Of a DNA stretch of 64,000 nt, positions 30,409 to 39,050 are shown one piece after another. The notes beneath the pieces were generated by a model. It did not search any database and had not been told where the DNA came from. It saw nothing but the letters and a program-made list of their open reading frames with translations. The stretch spans positions 1,550,001 through 1,614,000 of the forward strand of contig NZ_JAGIPG010000002.1 in NCBI RefSeq assembly GCF_017877055.1, given 5' to 3'. The translations under genes and the position numbers were made by a program. Numbering within the stretch: position 1 is the stretch's first letter; every line of letters starts with the position of its first letter. Origin of the DNA: Neorhizobium galegae. GTDB taxonomy: Bacteria; Pseudomonadota; Alphaproteobacteria; Rhizobiales; Rhizobiaceae.

Positions 30409-31511
30409 GGAAGGTGGAGGCCCACAATCGCGGCATTCTGTTCCTGGCCCTGGACACCTATGGCCGGGTAGGCGGAATCCAGCGCTTCAATCGAAGAGTT
30501 GTCGCTGCCCTGGCGGAGATTTCCGGCGACCGAGGCTGGAGGCGGCCGGTCATGCACATCATGCGCGATGTCGACGCCGACATCCCCGAAGTCGCGTCGG
30601 CCGCAATCCGCGCCTTCGGCTCTCGGCGCCTGGACTTCATCGTTCGCTCCGCTGCCGCTTCCCGTAACTGCAGCATCCTGTTTCTCGGGCATATCAACCT
30701 CCTGCCTGTCGGGCTCATCTGCAAGCTGGCCGCTCCGAGAATCAAGCTCGTGCTTTTCGTCCACGGCGACGAGGTCTGGGACGACCCTGCCTATCGCCGC
30801 ATGCGCTTCTATGAACCGCTTATGGCGAGAGCGCTCAATCGCATTGCCTCCGTCAGCGCCTTCACTGCAAACAGGATGCGGAAGGCGTTCGCGCTTCCCG
30901 CCGAGACGTTCAGGCTCTTTCCGAACGCAGTTGACCGCATCGACCGGCAGCCCGGAAAGAGCGTTCGCAACATTCTGACGGTCGCTCGGCTGGACCGGCA
31001 TGACCGCGGCAAGAATATCGACGCCCTGATCAAGGCGGTGGCTCTGCTCAAGCACCGGAATGTGAAATGCGTTCTCCAGGTCGTCGGAGAGGGGCCTCTC
31101 AAGCGGGAACTGGCGTCGCTGGCCCGTGAGCTTGCGGTCGAAGACAGGGTCGAATTCCTTGGCCGTGTCTCGGATGCGGGGCTGGCCGGGATTTATGCCC
31201 AAGCCTCTCTCTTCGCGATGCCCTCGTCCAAGGAAGGATTTGGCATCGTCTTTCTCGAAGCCTGGCTGCACGGCCTGCCGGTGATCTGCGGCACCGAGGA
31301 TGCCGCGGCGGAGATCGTTCGCGAGGGTATCGACGGGTTTGCCGTGAACCCGCGAGATATCGAAACGCTTGCCCGGAAAATGGCGATGCTCCTCGCCCAA
31401 CCAGGCATGGCAGCGGCAATGGGAGAGGCGGGGGCCGAAAAAGTTCGCTCCGGCTATCTCATGGAGCACTTCAAAGGAAATCTCGAAAAGATCATCGCGG
31501 AGCTGCCATGA
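30405..31511 (+). CDS. Glycosyltransferase family 4
   Basis: A 368-residue GT-B retaining transferase. GRVGGIQRFNRRVVAAL resembles the family's N-terminal Gly-rich loop. The C-terminal nucleotide-sugar domain shows TVARLDRHDRGKNIDALIKA, VVGEGPLKREL and the Glu-rich EX7E motif EGFGIVFLE (Glu residues 8 apart). Cytoplasmic, acting at the inner membrane on the lipid-linked repeat unit. Sugar specificity cannot be read from sequence. Confidence 0.88.
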   Translation: MRKVEAHNRGILFLALDTYGRVGGIQRFNRRVVAALAEISGDRGWRRPVMHIMRDVDADIPEVASAAIRAFGSRRLDFIVRSAAASRNCSILFLGHINLLPVGLICKLAAPRIKLVLFVHGDEVWDDPAYRRMRFYEPLMARALNRIASVSAFTANRMRKAFALPAETFRLFPNAVDRIDRQPGKSVRNILTVARLDRHDRGKNIDALIKAVALLKHRNVKCVLQVVGEGPLKRELASLARELAVEDRVEFLGRVSDAGLAGIYAQASLFAMPSSKEGFGIVFLEAWLHGLPVICGTEDAAAEIVREGIDGFAVNPRDIETLARKMAMLLAQPGMAAAMGEAGAEKVRSGYLMEHFKGNLEKIIAELP

Positions 31512-32683
31512 GAATCCTCAATATCATCGCCAGCGCCGATCCCGAAACCGGAGGCCCGATCGAGGCGCTGCGGCTGACCGGACTGCAAATGGCGCGTCTG
31601 GGCCATGCGGTGGAAGTCGTTACGCTGGACAAGCCCTCGACGCCCTATGCGGGAGAGTTTCCCTTTCCCGTTCATGCCTGCGGGCGATGGACCCCGAGGT
31701 ATTGTTATACGCCGGAATTGGCTCGCTGGATCGCCGCGAACGCTCATCGTTTCGATGCCGCAGTCGTCCACGGGCTGTGGAACCATGCTTCCGTCGGCGG
31801 ATGGTCGGCCTTGCGGCGGGCGGACCTGCCTTATGTCGTCTTCGCCCACGGCATGATGGATCCATGGTTCCGCGAAACCCATCCGTTCAAGCACATTGCC
31901 AAGCAGGCGTTCTGGCTTGCCTGGCAGGGCAGGGTTCTCCGGGATGCGGCGGCGGTGCTCTTTACCTGCGAAGAAGAGAGGTGCCGGGCGCGCGGCGTTT
32001 TTCGGGGGCATGGTTACCCGGAGCGTGTCGTCGCCTTCGGCACGGCCGATCCGCCAGCCGGGGCGGAGAGCCAGCTTGCCGCATTTCACCGGCTTTTGCC
32101 GGAATTGAAGGACAAACGGTTCCTGCTGTTCCTCGGCCGTTTCCATGCAAAGAAGGGCTGCGATCTTCTTATTGAAGCCTTCGCGAAGATCGCCGCGATC
32201 GAGCCTGATCTCGACTTGGTGATGGCGGGGCCGGATCAATCCGGGCTGAAGTCGAAACTGCTGGCGCAAGCCGCAAAGGCGGGCATGACCGATCGCATTC
32301 ATTGGCCGGGCATGGTCGCAGGTGATGCCAAGTGGGGTGCCTTGCGGGCCGCCGAGGCCCTTGTCCTGCCGTCGCATCAGGAGAACTTCGGCATCGTCGT
32401 CGCGGAAGCCATGGCCTGCGCAACGCCGGTCCTGCTGACCGACAAGGTCAATATCTGGCGCGACGTGAAGGCGAGCGGAGGCGGTCTCGTCGGGGCCGAT
32501 ACATCGCAGGGCATCGAAAGCCTGCTCCGGTCATGGCTCGCTCTCTCCGACGACGGTAAAAGCGCCATGCGCGCCCATGCCCGCGCGGGCTTCGAACGGC
32601 ATTTCCGCATCGAGACGGCGGCGCGCGATCTCATCGCCATCCTGCACTCCATCTCCGCACGAGGCCTTCATGAAGCCGCTTGA
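31508..32683 (+). CDS. Glycosyltransferase family 4
   Basis: A 391-residue GT-B enzyme. The N-terminal SADPETGGPIEALRLTGLQMARLGH loop, the central VFAHGMMDPW and HPFKHIAK segments, and the C-terminal LFLGRFHAKKGCDLLIEAF plus EX7E motif ENFGIVVAE are those of WcaL/WbaZ-like mannosyl- or fucosyltransferases. Four-base overlap with the previous gene. The closest named type is not certain. Confidence 0.88.
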   Translation: MRILNIIASADPETGGPIEALRLTGLQMARLGHAVEVVTLDKPSTPYAGEFPFPVHACGRWTPRYCYTPELARWIAANAHRFDAAVVHGLWNHASVGGWSALRRADLPYVVFAHGMMDPWFRETHPFKHIAKQAFWLAWQGRVLRDAAAVLFTCEEERCRARGVFRGHGYPERVVAFGTADPPAGAESQLAAFHRLLPELKDKRFLLFLGRFHAKKGCDLLIEAFAKIAAIEPDLDLVMAGPDQSGLKSKLLAQAAKAGMTDRIHWPGMVAGDAKWGALRAAEALVLPSHQENFGIVVAEAMACATPVLLTDKVNIWRDVKASGGGLVGADTSQGIESLLRSWLALSDDGKSAMRAHARAGFERHFRIETAARDLIAILHSISARGLHEAA

Positions 32684-33266
32684 CGCGAAGACGTACAGTC
32701 CGCGGGCGGGAGCCCCGAGCTTCTCGCTGAGACATCGGTTGTTCCGGCTCGCATGGAACCTCGTCTGGAGCCTTTTCGGCCGCTGGACGCCGGTGCCGCT
32801 GTTTGCATGGCGCCGGTTCCTGCTGCGCCGTTTCGGAGCCCGGATCGACCGCACGGCGCGGATCTATCCCGGCGTCGATGTCTGGTATCCGCCGAACCTT
32901 GCCATGGCCGCGTATTCCTGTCTCGGAAGGGGTGTGAACTGTTACTGCATGGATGGCGTCGAACTTGGCATCCACGCGACAGTCTCCCAGGGCGCCCATC
33001 TGTGCACCGGCACGCATGATGTCGACGGTGCCGATTTCCAGCTGGTTACGAGACCCATCGTCGTCGGTGCGAATGCCTGGATCGCGGCGGAAGCGTTTGT
33101 CGGGCCGGGCGTTGCCGTGGGGGAGGGCGCCGTGCTCGGCGCCCGCGCCGTCACGTTCCGCAACCTCGATCCCTGGACGATCTACGCAGGCAATCCCGCC
33201 CGGAAACTGCGGCGGCGCTTCGAGCAGGACTGGCCCGGCATCTTTCCGGCGCGATTGAACTCCTGA
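32670..33266 (+). CDS. wcaF: WcaF-like acetyltransferase (left-handed beta-helix)
   Basis: A 198-residue hexapeptide-repeat transferase. It has the amphipathic N terminus and RIYPGVDVWYPPNL of WcaF, repeats such as VVGANAWIAAEAFVGPGVAVGEGAVLGA, the catalytic His in TGTHDV (about residue 113), and the C-terminal NPARKLRRR. It should O-acetylate a sugar of the repeat unit using acetyl-CoA. The start at 32670 has GAGG six bases upstream and overlaps the previous gene by 14 bases. Confidence 0.87.
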   Translation: MKPLDAKTYSPRAGAPSFSLRHRLFRLAWNLVWSLFGRWTPVPLFAWRRFLLRRFGARIDRTARIYPGVDVWYPPNLAMAAYSCLGRGVNCYCMDGVELGIHATVSQGAHLCTGTHDVDGADFQLVTRPIVVGANAWIAAEAFVGPGVAVGEGAVLGARAVTFRNLDPWTIYAGNPARKLRRRFEQDWPGIFPARLNS

Positions 33267-33283
33267 TTGGGACACCTCGTCGA

Positions 33284-34192
33284 ATGGCCAGCCTCGCCGT
33301 CCTCATCCTCACCTATAACGAAGAGCTCCATATCGCTCGCGCGCTGAAAAGCGTCGCACCCTTCGCGTCCGAGGTCTTCGTCATCGATTGTTTTTCGACC
33401 GACGGCACGGTCGGGATTGCCCGGTCGCTCGGCGCAACCGTGCTCAGCAACCCTTGGATCAACTATTCCAGGCAGTTCCAGTGGGGGCTCGATAATGCAC
33501 CGATCACCGCCGACTGGATCATGAGGCTCGATGCGGATGAGGTGATCGAACCTGAACTGGCGGTCGAGATCGCCAAGAAGCTCCCCTCTCTCGCTGCCGA
33601 TGTCGCGGGGGTGAACCTGAAGAGAAAGCACATTTTTCTGGGGCGCTGGATTCGCCATGGCGGGCGTTATCCACTTATCCTCACCCGCATCTGGCGGCGG
33701 GGGCAGGGACATGTCGAGGACCGCTGGATGGACGAGCACATCGTCGTGAAGGGACGTACGGTGCTTTTCGATGCGCCGTTTTCGGATCACAATCTCAACG
33801 ATCTCAGCTTCTTCACGGGCAAGCATAACGCCTATGCAACCCTTGAGGCCGTTGACGTGCTCGGCCGACGCCATGGCCTGTTTTTGAAACAACCTGCCGG
33901 TTCGCAAGCCGTCTCCTCACGTCAGGCCTCCATTAAACGGCGCATCAAAGAGCAGATCTATAACCGGCTCCCGTTTCAGGTCGCTGCGCTCTGCTATTTC
34001 CTATTCCGCTATGTCGGCCAGTTGGGCTTCCTCGATGGCCGCGAAGGGCTGATCTACCATGTCCTGCAAGGTTACTGGTACCGTTTCCTCGTCGGCGCGA
34101 AGGTCATCGAATTCGACCGGTCGCTCCACGCGCTGACAACGCCGGAGGAAAGGCGCGCGGCGCTGGCGCGATTGACGGGGCTGCCGCTCTGA
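33284..34192 (+). CDS. GT2 glycosyltransferase, WaaE/KdtX-like
   Basis: A 302-residue GT-A inverting transferase. It has the N-terminal AVLILTYNEELHIARAL nucleotide-binding strand, FSTDGT, and the DxD motif LDADEVIEPE at residues ~83-92; the C-terminal region ends in hydrophobic, membrane-associating segments (LPFQVAALCYFLFRYVGQLGFLDGREGLIY), as in the LPS-core/EPS WaaE type. Last gene of the cluster, 17 bases after the acetyltransferase. No clear terminator follows; transcription would run toward the convergent beta-helix gene 26 bases away. Confidence 0.86.
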   Translation: MASLAVLILTYNEELHIARALKSVAPFASEVFVIDCFSTDGTVGIARSLGATVLSNPWINYSRQFQWGLDNAPITADWIMRLDADEVIEPELAVEIAKKLPSLAADVAGVNLKRKHIFLGRWIRHGGRYPLILTRIWRRGQGHVEDRWMDEHIVVKGRTVLFDAPFSDHNLNDLSFFTGKHNAYATLEAVDVLGRRHGLFLKQPAGSQAVSSRQASIKRRIKEQIYNRLPFQVAALCYFLFRYVGQLGFLDGREGLIYHVLQGYWYRFLVGAKVIEFDRSLHALTTPEERRAALARLTGLPL

Positions 34193-34218
34193 AGCGACAG
34201 CCCGTGAAGCGCAGCGGT

Positions 34219-35937
34219 TCAGGCAACCCCTGCGCTCGGGAAGGCGGCCCAGAAAAGCGTCGAGCCCGCTCCTTCGGCGGCGACCACCAGCAGGCTTTCG
34301 CCGGCATTCAACGTATAGCCGGTCTTGCCCGAGATCTTGTTGAAGAGCTGTGCGCCGCTGGTATTGACCGCCAGATCTGCCGATCCGGCGTTGACGATAT
34401 GAAACGGCAATCCTACCAGCGACGACGCATCCGACGAATTCGTGATCGCGGGCAGCGTGCAGAGGAGCGTCGATGAGCCGTCGAAAGTGACGAGGCCGGC
34501 ATCCAGTGGATGGAGCACGGTGTTTGCGGTCTTGAGCGTCGACTTCATGCCCATTCCGAAGCGGGGATAGATGAAGCTGTTGCCGCCCCTGACTTCCAGG
34601 TCACCCTGGTTCTCCCAAGCGTCGCCACGAATGTTGAACGCCGCCAATCCGCCGCGGGTCTGGTCTGTCCACATGCCCGACAACAGTGCTTGACGGCCAA
34701 TCCCCCGTGCGCCGTGAAACTGGCTGGTCGCCGAAGCCGTATCGAAATCCGTCACCGTGGTGTTGCTGCTGTAGAACCGGCTGAAGCCCACGCGGCGCCC
34801 CACAATATCGGCATTCTTGTCCCCGGGCACTTCGGAAATGTTGAGATCGCAGCCCTGCGCGTTCTCCACGTAAATTCCCGCACCGGAGCCGCCTTCCGCA
34901 TCGACGCCGAGAAAGCGTGAGTTGGAGACGAATGCGCCTCCATTGCGGGCGGCCAGTTCGAAACAGGGCATGCCCCAGGACGAGAGCGTCAGCGAGCCGT
35001 TGCCGGACGCGATCATGGCCGTGGAGGTGAAGGCGTTGCCGATCTGTATCGTATTGCCGCTCACCGACTTGACGATATAGATCCGCCCGGCGGTGACCCC
35101 GTAATTGCTGCTCGTGAACGCGACCGGCATGCGCGCGCGGAACTTGCCGCCGTCGGGAACGGCTATATTCGCCGAACCGTTCGAGAAGGTCGCACTGGCC
35201 AGAAGTTCGGTTCTGTTGAAGGCGTTGTTCTGCAGGCGGTCGGCATACATCTCGTTCAGACGGGCGCCGTCCCCGCCGGCTTCGAATACGATACCCCGGC
35301 AGAGCCGATTGTCTCGTCCATCGGCGGGAATGATGTTGAAGAGCGAATCGAAGCGGCTGTTTCCGGGCATCAGCGTCGAGCCCGGCAGCAACGACGCGTA
35401 ATACTGGCCGTTCCCGCAGAGATGCGTCCAGACCCGGGAAACGTCCGTGTGCATGAAATTGGCAAGGAATATGCCCCAGTCGCTGCAGTCGCAGATGAAC
35501 AGATCGCGGACGGCGGAAAACTGCAGGCCGATATGGTTCACCGCGCCGATGCTGATGGCGCGTGTGAAGCCGGTAAAGCCGATATGCTCGCATCGCCAGC
35601 CGGTAATGCAATCGGCGGTGATCGTTCCAGACGGCGAGCCAAGGTCTGCGTCATTGGCGGCAAAAGCCGGAAACGAGCCGTCGCCGGCAAGCACGGTGCC
35701 GCCGACGAAATCCCACCCGCTGTCCGGGAGGGTGTCGTTGAGATAGTCGAGCACCGGCTGCACCCCCCGGTAACCGATGCCGGAGGCGACCGGGAGCGGT
35801 TCCGTGAGCGTGATCACCGCATCCGGCAGCAGGATAGTGCCGCCCCCCGCCGCGACCGCTGCCGCATGGACGGCCCGGATCGCCGCTTCGGTGGCATTGG
35901 AGGGGATGTAGAGTTTCGGTATTTGGCGCGATGGCAT
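34219..35937 (-). CDS. Right-handed beta-helix protein, tailspike/pectate-lyase-3-like
   Basis: A 572-residue protein. The N-terminal IPSNATEAAIRAVHAAAVAAGGGTILLPD is the entry motif of tailspike/pectate-lyase-3 beta-helices. It is followed by many short parallel beta-helix coils rich in Asn/Gly/Ser (GIFLANFMHTDVSRVW, GMPCFELAARNGGAFVSNSRFLG). The C-terminal ~80 residues look like a trimeric tail-fibre end domain. No signal peptide is seen. The start at 35937 has a perfect GGAGG site. It stands next to a polysaccharide cluster, so cleavage or binding of that polymer is plausible but unproven. The catalytic residues cannot be assigned. A phage-derived origin is possible. Confidence 0.7.
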   Translation of the reverse strand: MPSRQIPKLYIPSNATEAAIRAVHAAAVAAGGGTILLPDAVITLTEPLPVASGIGYRGVQPVLDYLNDTLPDSGWDFVGGTVLAGDGSFPAFAANDADLGSPSGTITADCITGWRCEHIGFTGFTRAISIGAVNHIGLQFSAVRDLFICDCSDWGIFLANFMHTDVSRVWTHLCGNGQYYASLLPGSTLMPGNSRFDSLFNIIPADGRDNRLCRGIVFEAGGDGARLNEMYADRLQNNAFNRTELLASATFSNGSANIAVPDGGKFRARMPVAFTSSNYGVTAGRIYIVKSVSGNTIQIGNAFTSTAMIASGNGSLTLSSWGMPCFELAARNGGAFVSNSRFLGVDAEGGSGAGIYVENAQGCDLNISEVPGDKNADIVGRRVGFSRFYSSNTTVTDFDTASATSQFHGARGIGRQALLSGMWTDQTRGGLAAFNIRGDAWENQGDLEVRGGNSFIYPRFGMGMKSTLKTANTVLHPLDAGLVTFDGSSTLLCTLPAITNSSDASSLVGLPFHIVNAGSADLAVNTSGAQLFNKISGKTGYTLNAGESLLVVAAEGAGSTLFWAAFPSAGVA

Positions 35938-35941
35938 CGTG

Positions 35942-36109
35942 TCAGTCCTCCAGGCCGATGAATCGGCTGATCGTGAGTTGATTGTTTTCCGCGTCGGCAA
36001 GCGTGTTGCCTTCGGCATCCGTCAGGACGAGCCCGTCCTCCTCGGGCGGCTCGCCGCTGCTGATGGGAAAAGTGCCGGCGCCTGTCAGGGAAAGTCCGAG
36101 ATCCAGCAT
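35942..36109 (-). CDS. Small protein coupled to the beta-helix gene
   Basis: A 55-residue acidic protein. GGGAGGGG lies at the right distance from the ATG at 36109, and its stop is four bases before the beta-helix start, so both are probably translated together. It contains a short internal repeat, LVLTDAEGNTLADAENNQLT, of a kind seen in phage structural proteins. No known function. The frame is open to 36241, but the extra part is Arg/Pro-rich and unlikely. Confidence 0.55.
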   Translation of the reverse strand: MLDLGLSLTGAGTFPISSGEPPEEDGLVLTDAEGNTLADAENNQLTISRFIGLED

Positions 36110-36562
36110 CATCCCCTCCCGCCGCGAACGTGCGCCGTCCGGCGCCAGAAGAGCCGAGCGCATCCGGCGCCCGCTGCGTGGATGCTGTGTCTGAGGTGAT
36201 GTTTTCCCATTCCTGTCTCCTCGGGTTCCAAGCCGCACCAAACGGTTTTCCGTAGGCGGGCGTTTCAGAACCTGATTTTAGGAACGGGTTGAGGAGCGGG
36301 GACGAAGTGGCGGTAAAGATTCACAGAATGGCTGCTGCCGTGAGGAAGGGCGTATCGACCAAATGCTTGATATGTCTCACGGACCCGGAGGTTATGAGGC
36401 GGCCGGAATGGAGCGAGCTGTCGCGCTCACGGCGGAAGTTCTTCCCCGCGATAGCCAAAAGAATTGAATGAGATTGCGCGCGCTCGACCGAACGCGAGAC
36501 GCAGTGATTTGATCTCCCGGAAGAGAGAAAACTCGGATCAGAAGCAGGAAAGAGAGTGGGAA
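36110..36562 (+). other. Intergenic region, no feature recognised
   Basis: About 450 bases. A 60-codon plus-strand frame (36289-36471) has no good ribosome-binding site and resembles nothing I know. The promoter of the small gene and the beta-helix gene on the minus strand should be here; no consensus is evident. The tRNA-Val on the minus strand also reads into this stretch, with no obvious terminator. Confidence 0.35.
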
Positions 36563-36638
36563 TGGTGGGCGATGAGAGACTCGAACTCCCGACATCCTCG
36601 GTGTAAACGAGGCGCTCTACCAACTGAGCTAATCGCCC
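36563..36638 (-). tRNA. tRNA-Val (anticodon TAC)
   Basis: A 76-nt cloverleaf on the minus strand: acceptor GGGCGAT/ATCGCCC, the D-arm AGCTCAGTTGGTAGAGC, an anticodon stem CCTCG/CGAGG enclosing TTTACAC, the T-arm GGGAGTTCGAGTCTCTC, and an encoded CCA end. Confidence 0.97.
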
Positions 36639-36824
36639 GTTCGCGATTGCGGAGCCTCAGGGCCCGCCGCGTCGGTGGCCGTGATCTATGCGGATCGCGG
36701 AAAAACCGCAAGGGCCTTCATGATGTTTTTTTGAAAATTTTGGGGAAGAGCCGACTGGACCGACGCGTTCATGGGGCAGGGGAGGGTAAAGCGACGGGAC
36801 GTCATCCTTTTGTCTTGAAACGCG

Positions 36825-36854
36825 CTTGACACCCGATCCCGAACCTCTTAGTTA
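36825..36854 (+). promoter_or_regulatory. Sigma-70-like promoter candidate for the tRNA-Asp pair
   Basis: CTTGACA at 36825-36831 is the exact rhizobial -35 consensus. After 17 bases comes a weak -10 (TAGTTA, 36849-36854). It lies about 60 bases before the first tRNA-Asp. Confidence 0.5.
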
Positions 36855-36914
36855 GCCGCTCAACCGAGCGATCGAGGTCGCCCGGTGAGGAGGTTTCGGC
36901 CTCAAGAGAAATGC

Positions 36915-36991
36915 GCGGGTGTAGCTCAGTTGGTTAGAGTGCCGGCCTGTCACGCCGGAGGTCGCGGGTTCGAGCCCCGTCACTCGCGCCA
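36915..36991 (+). tRNA. tRNA-Asp (anticodon GTC), copy 1
   Basis: A 77-nt cloverleaf: acceptor GCGGGTG/CACTCGC, anticodon stem CCGGC/GCCGG around CTGTCAC, T-arm GCGGGTTCGAGCCCCGT, and CCA encoded. The D-loop reads CAGTTGG. Confidence 0.97.
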
Positions 36992-37059
36992 TTCTCTTCT
37001 CGAACAATCCGCTTTTTGCGCTTTTCGCGTAAAGGGCGTGCCGACAGTCGGCAATATGC

Positions 37060-37136
37060 GCGGGTGTAGCTCAGTCGGTTAGAGTGCCGGCCTGTCACGC
37101 CGGAGGTCGCGGGTTCGAGCCCCGTCACTCGCGCCA
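37060..37136 (+). tRNA. tRNA-Asp (anticodon GTC), copy 2
   Basis: Same gene as the copy 145 bases upstream except for one D-loop base (CAGTCGG instead of CAGTTGG). CCA encoded. Probably transcribed together with copy 1. Confidence 0.97.
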
Positions 37137-37321
37137 TTTACCACACGGAAAAGCGTATTCACTGAAAATGATCCGGCTTTGATCGGCCTTCCTGCTCGCC
37201 GTCTTTGGTTGTCGCTGTGATACAGCCGCCGCTAATCGTTTGAGATGCTCTATTTTGGCACAGGATGCGACATTCAAAACGCTTGCGCCGGGGCTTCGGC
37301 TGCGCTAACCACGGCTTGTTG

Positions 37322-37350
37322 CAATGCACGTTCGCTTTGCCTGTGCATTG
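37322..37350 (+). promoter_or_regulatory. Inverted repeat in the nuo leader
   Basis: CAATGCAC (37322-37329) and GTGCATTG (37343-37350) form a perfect 8-bp inverted repeat with centres two helical turns apart, about 50 bases before nuoA. It could be an operator for a dimeric regulator or a leader hairpin. No regulator is known to me for this sequence. Confidence 0.3.
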
Positions 37351-37399
37351 ATATTAGGCGTCGTCTCCCGACGCTTCAGGCAAGCTGGGATCGAATACA

Positions 37400-37765
37400 A
37401 TGAGTGAACTCCTCACTTCCTATATCCCGATCGCGATTTTCATCGGCATTTCCCTGGTGATCGGCATCGCGCTTCTGGTTGCGCCGTTCGCCGTCGCCTA
37501 CAAGGCGCCCGATTCGGAAAAGCTTTCGGCCTACGAATGTGGCTTCAACGCCTTCGACGATGCGCGCATGAAGTTCGACATCCGATTCTACCTCGTCTCG
37601 ATCCTCTTCATCATCTTCGATCTCGAAGTCGCCTTCCTTTTCCCGTGGGCCGTGTCCTTCGGTGAGATTGGCTGGTTCGGATTCTGGTCGATGATGGTAT
37701 TCCTCGCCGTTCTGACGATCGGTTTCATCTATGAATGGAAGAAAGGAGCGCTGGAATGGGAGTAG
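37400..37765 (+). CDS. nuoA: NADH-quinone oxidoreductase subunit A
   Basis: A 121-residue membrane subunit of complex I. It has three helices and the conserved loop [25 protein letters not shown] between helices 1 and 2, which contains the Cys that exposes on deactivation. It is the first gene of the 14-subunit operon. It overlaps nuoB by ten bases. Confidence 0.97.
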   Translation: MSELLTSYIPIAIFIGISLVIGIALLVAPFAVAYKAPDSEKLSAYECGFNAFDDARMKFDIRFYLVSILFIIFDLEVAFLFPWAVSFGEIGWFGFWSMMVFLAVLTIGFIYEWKKGALEWE

Positions 37766-38337
37766 TCGACACCGGCAGCACTCTCGTTGCGCCGCAACCC
37801 AAGGGCATTATCGATCCGAATACCGGCAAGCCCATCGGCAGCGACGACGCGTTCTTCGGCGAGATCAACAATGAGCTCGCCGACAAGGGTTTTCTCGTCA
37901 CCTCGACCGACGAGTTGATCACCTGGGCCCGCACCGGGTCCTTGATGTGGATGACCTTCGGCCTTGCCTGCTGCGCGGTCGAGATGATGCAGCTCTCGAT
38001 GCCGCGCTACGACGTCGAGCGTTTCGGTTTTGCCCCGCGTGCCTCGCCGCGCCAGTCGGACGTGATGATCGTCGCCGGCACGCTGACCAACAAGATGGCG
38101 CCGGCGCTTCGCAAGGTCTATGACCAGATGCCGGAGCCGCGTTACGTCATCTCCATGGGCTCCTGCGCCAATGGCGGCGGTTATTACCACTATTCCTATT
38201 CGGTGGTGCGCGGCTGCGACCGCGTCGTGCCGATCGACATCTATGTTCCGGGCTGTCCCCCCACGGCAGAGGCGCTGCTCTACGGCGTGCTTCTGCTGCA
38301 GAAGAAGATCCGGCGGACCGGCACGATCGAGCGCTGA
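37756..38337 (+). CDS. nuoB: NADH-quinone oxidoreductase subunit B
   Basis: A 193-residue peripheral subunit that carries cluster N2, the last electron relay before quinone. Ligands: Cys72 and Cys73 in [10 protein letters not shown], Cys137 in GSCANGGG and Cys167 in PGCPPTAE. The first ~45 residues are a rhizobial-type N-terminal extension. Start at 37756 inside the end of nuoA. Confidence 0.97.
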   Translation: MGVVDTGSTLVAPQPKGIIDPNTGKPIGSDDAFFGEINNELADKGFLVTSTDELITWARTGSLMWMTFGLACCAVEMMQLSMPRYDVERFGFAPRASPRQSDVMIVAGTLTNKMAPALRKVYDQMPEPRYVISMGSCANGGGYYHYSYSVVRGCDRVVPIDIYVPGCPPTAEALLYGVLLLQKKIRRTGTIER

Positions 38338-38369
38338 GGGCCACAGGCCAAGGGTAATTGGACAAGATC

Positions 38370-38972
38370 ATGAGTGAAGCCCTGAACGAGCTTTCGACCT
38401 ACATTCGCGAAGCGCGCCCGTCCCTCGTGGCGGATGCGCAGATCGCCTATGGCGAGCTGACGTTGACTGCGACGGCGGAAACCTTGCTGCCGCTGCTCAC
38501 CTTCCTGCGCGACGATGTGCAGTGCGGGTTCATCAGCTTCATCGATATCTGCGGCGTGGACTATCCGGCGCGCGAAAAGCGTTTCGACGTCGTCTATCAT
38601 CTCCTGTCGCCCCGCCAGAACCAGCGCATCCGCATCAAGGTCGCGACCGCCGAGGACGAGCCCGTTCCGTCGGCCTGCCCGGTCTATCCCGGCGCCGACT
38701 GGTTCGAACGCGAAGCCTGGGACATGTACGGCATCCTCTTCACCGGTCACCCGGACCTGCGCCGCATCCTGACGGATTACGGTTTCGAGGGCCACCCGCT
38801 GCGCAAGGATTTCCCGACCACTGGTTTCGTCGAGGTTCGCTATGACGACAACGCCAAGCGCGTCGTCTACGAACCCGTCGAGCTGCGCCAGGAATTCCGC
38901 AGTTTCGATTTCTTGAGCCCGTGGGAAGGCACCGACTACGTGCTGCCCGGGGATGAAAAGGCGAAAGCTTAA
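38370..38972 (+). CDS. nuoC: NADH-quinone oxidoreductase subunit C
   Basis: A 200-residue (30 kDa type) subunit of the hydrophilic arm, separate from NuoD here. The signature [17 protein letters not shown]...[24 protein letters not shown] is complete. A TTG four codons upstream is a weaker start than the ATG at 38370. Confidence 0.97.
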   Translation: MSEALNELSTYIREARPSLVADAQIAYGELTLTATAETLLPLLTFLRDDVQCGFISFIDICGVDYPAREKRFDVVYHLLSPRQNQRIRIKVATAEDEPVPSACPVYPGADWFEREAWDMYGILFTGHPDLRRILTDYGFEGHPLRKDFPTTGFVEVRYDDNAKRVVYEPVELRQEFRSFDFLSPWEGTDYVLPGDEKAKA

Positions 38973-39050
38973 GGATCGGCGCAGCCGCGCCGTCCGTCCG
39001 CACTTCTTTCCCGCCCGGTGCGTCACTCCGCCCGGCATGGAGTAAGCAGA

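Noticed and set aside
36289..36471. A 60-codon frame upstream of tRNA-Val
   Set aside because: No ribosome-binding site or recognisable motif; listed only as part of the intergenic region.
36563..37136. A genomic island or prophage attachment site at the tRNA cluster
   Set aside because: No integrase, no direct repeat of a tRNA 3' end other than the second full tRNA-Asp, and housekeeping genes on the right side; the phage-like pair at 34-36 kb alone is not enough.
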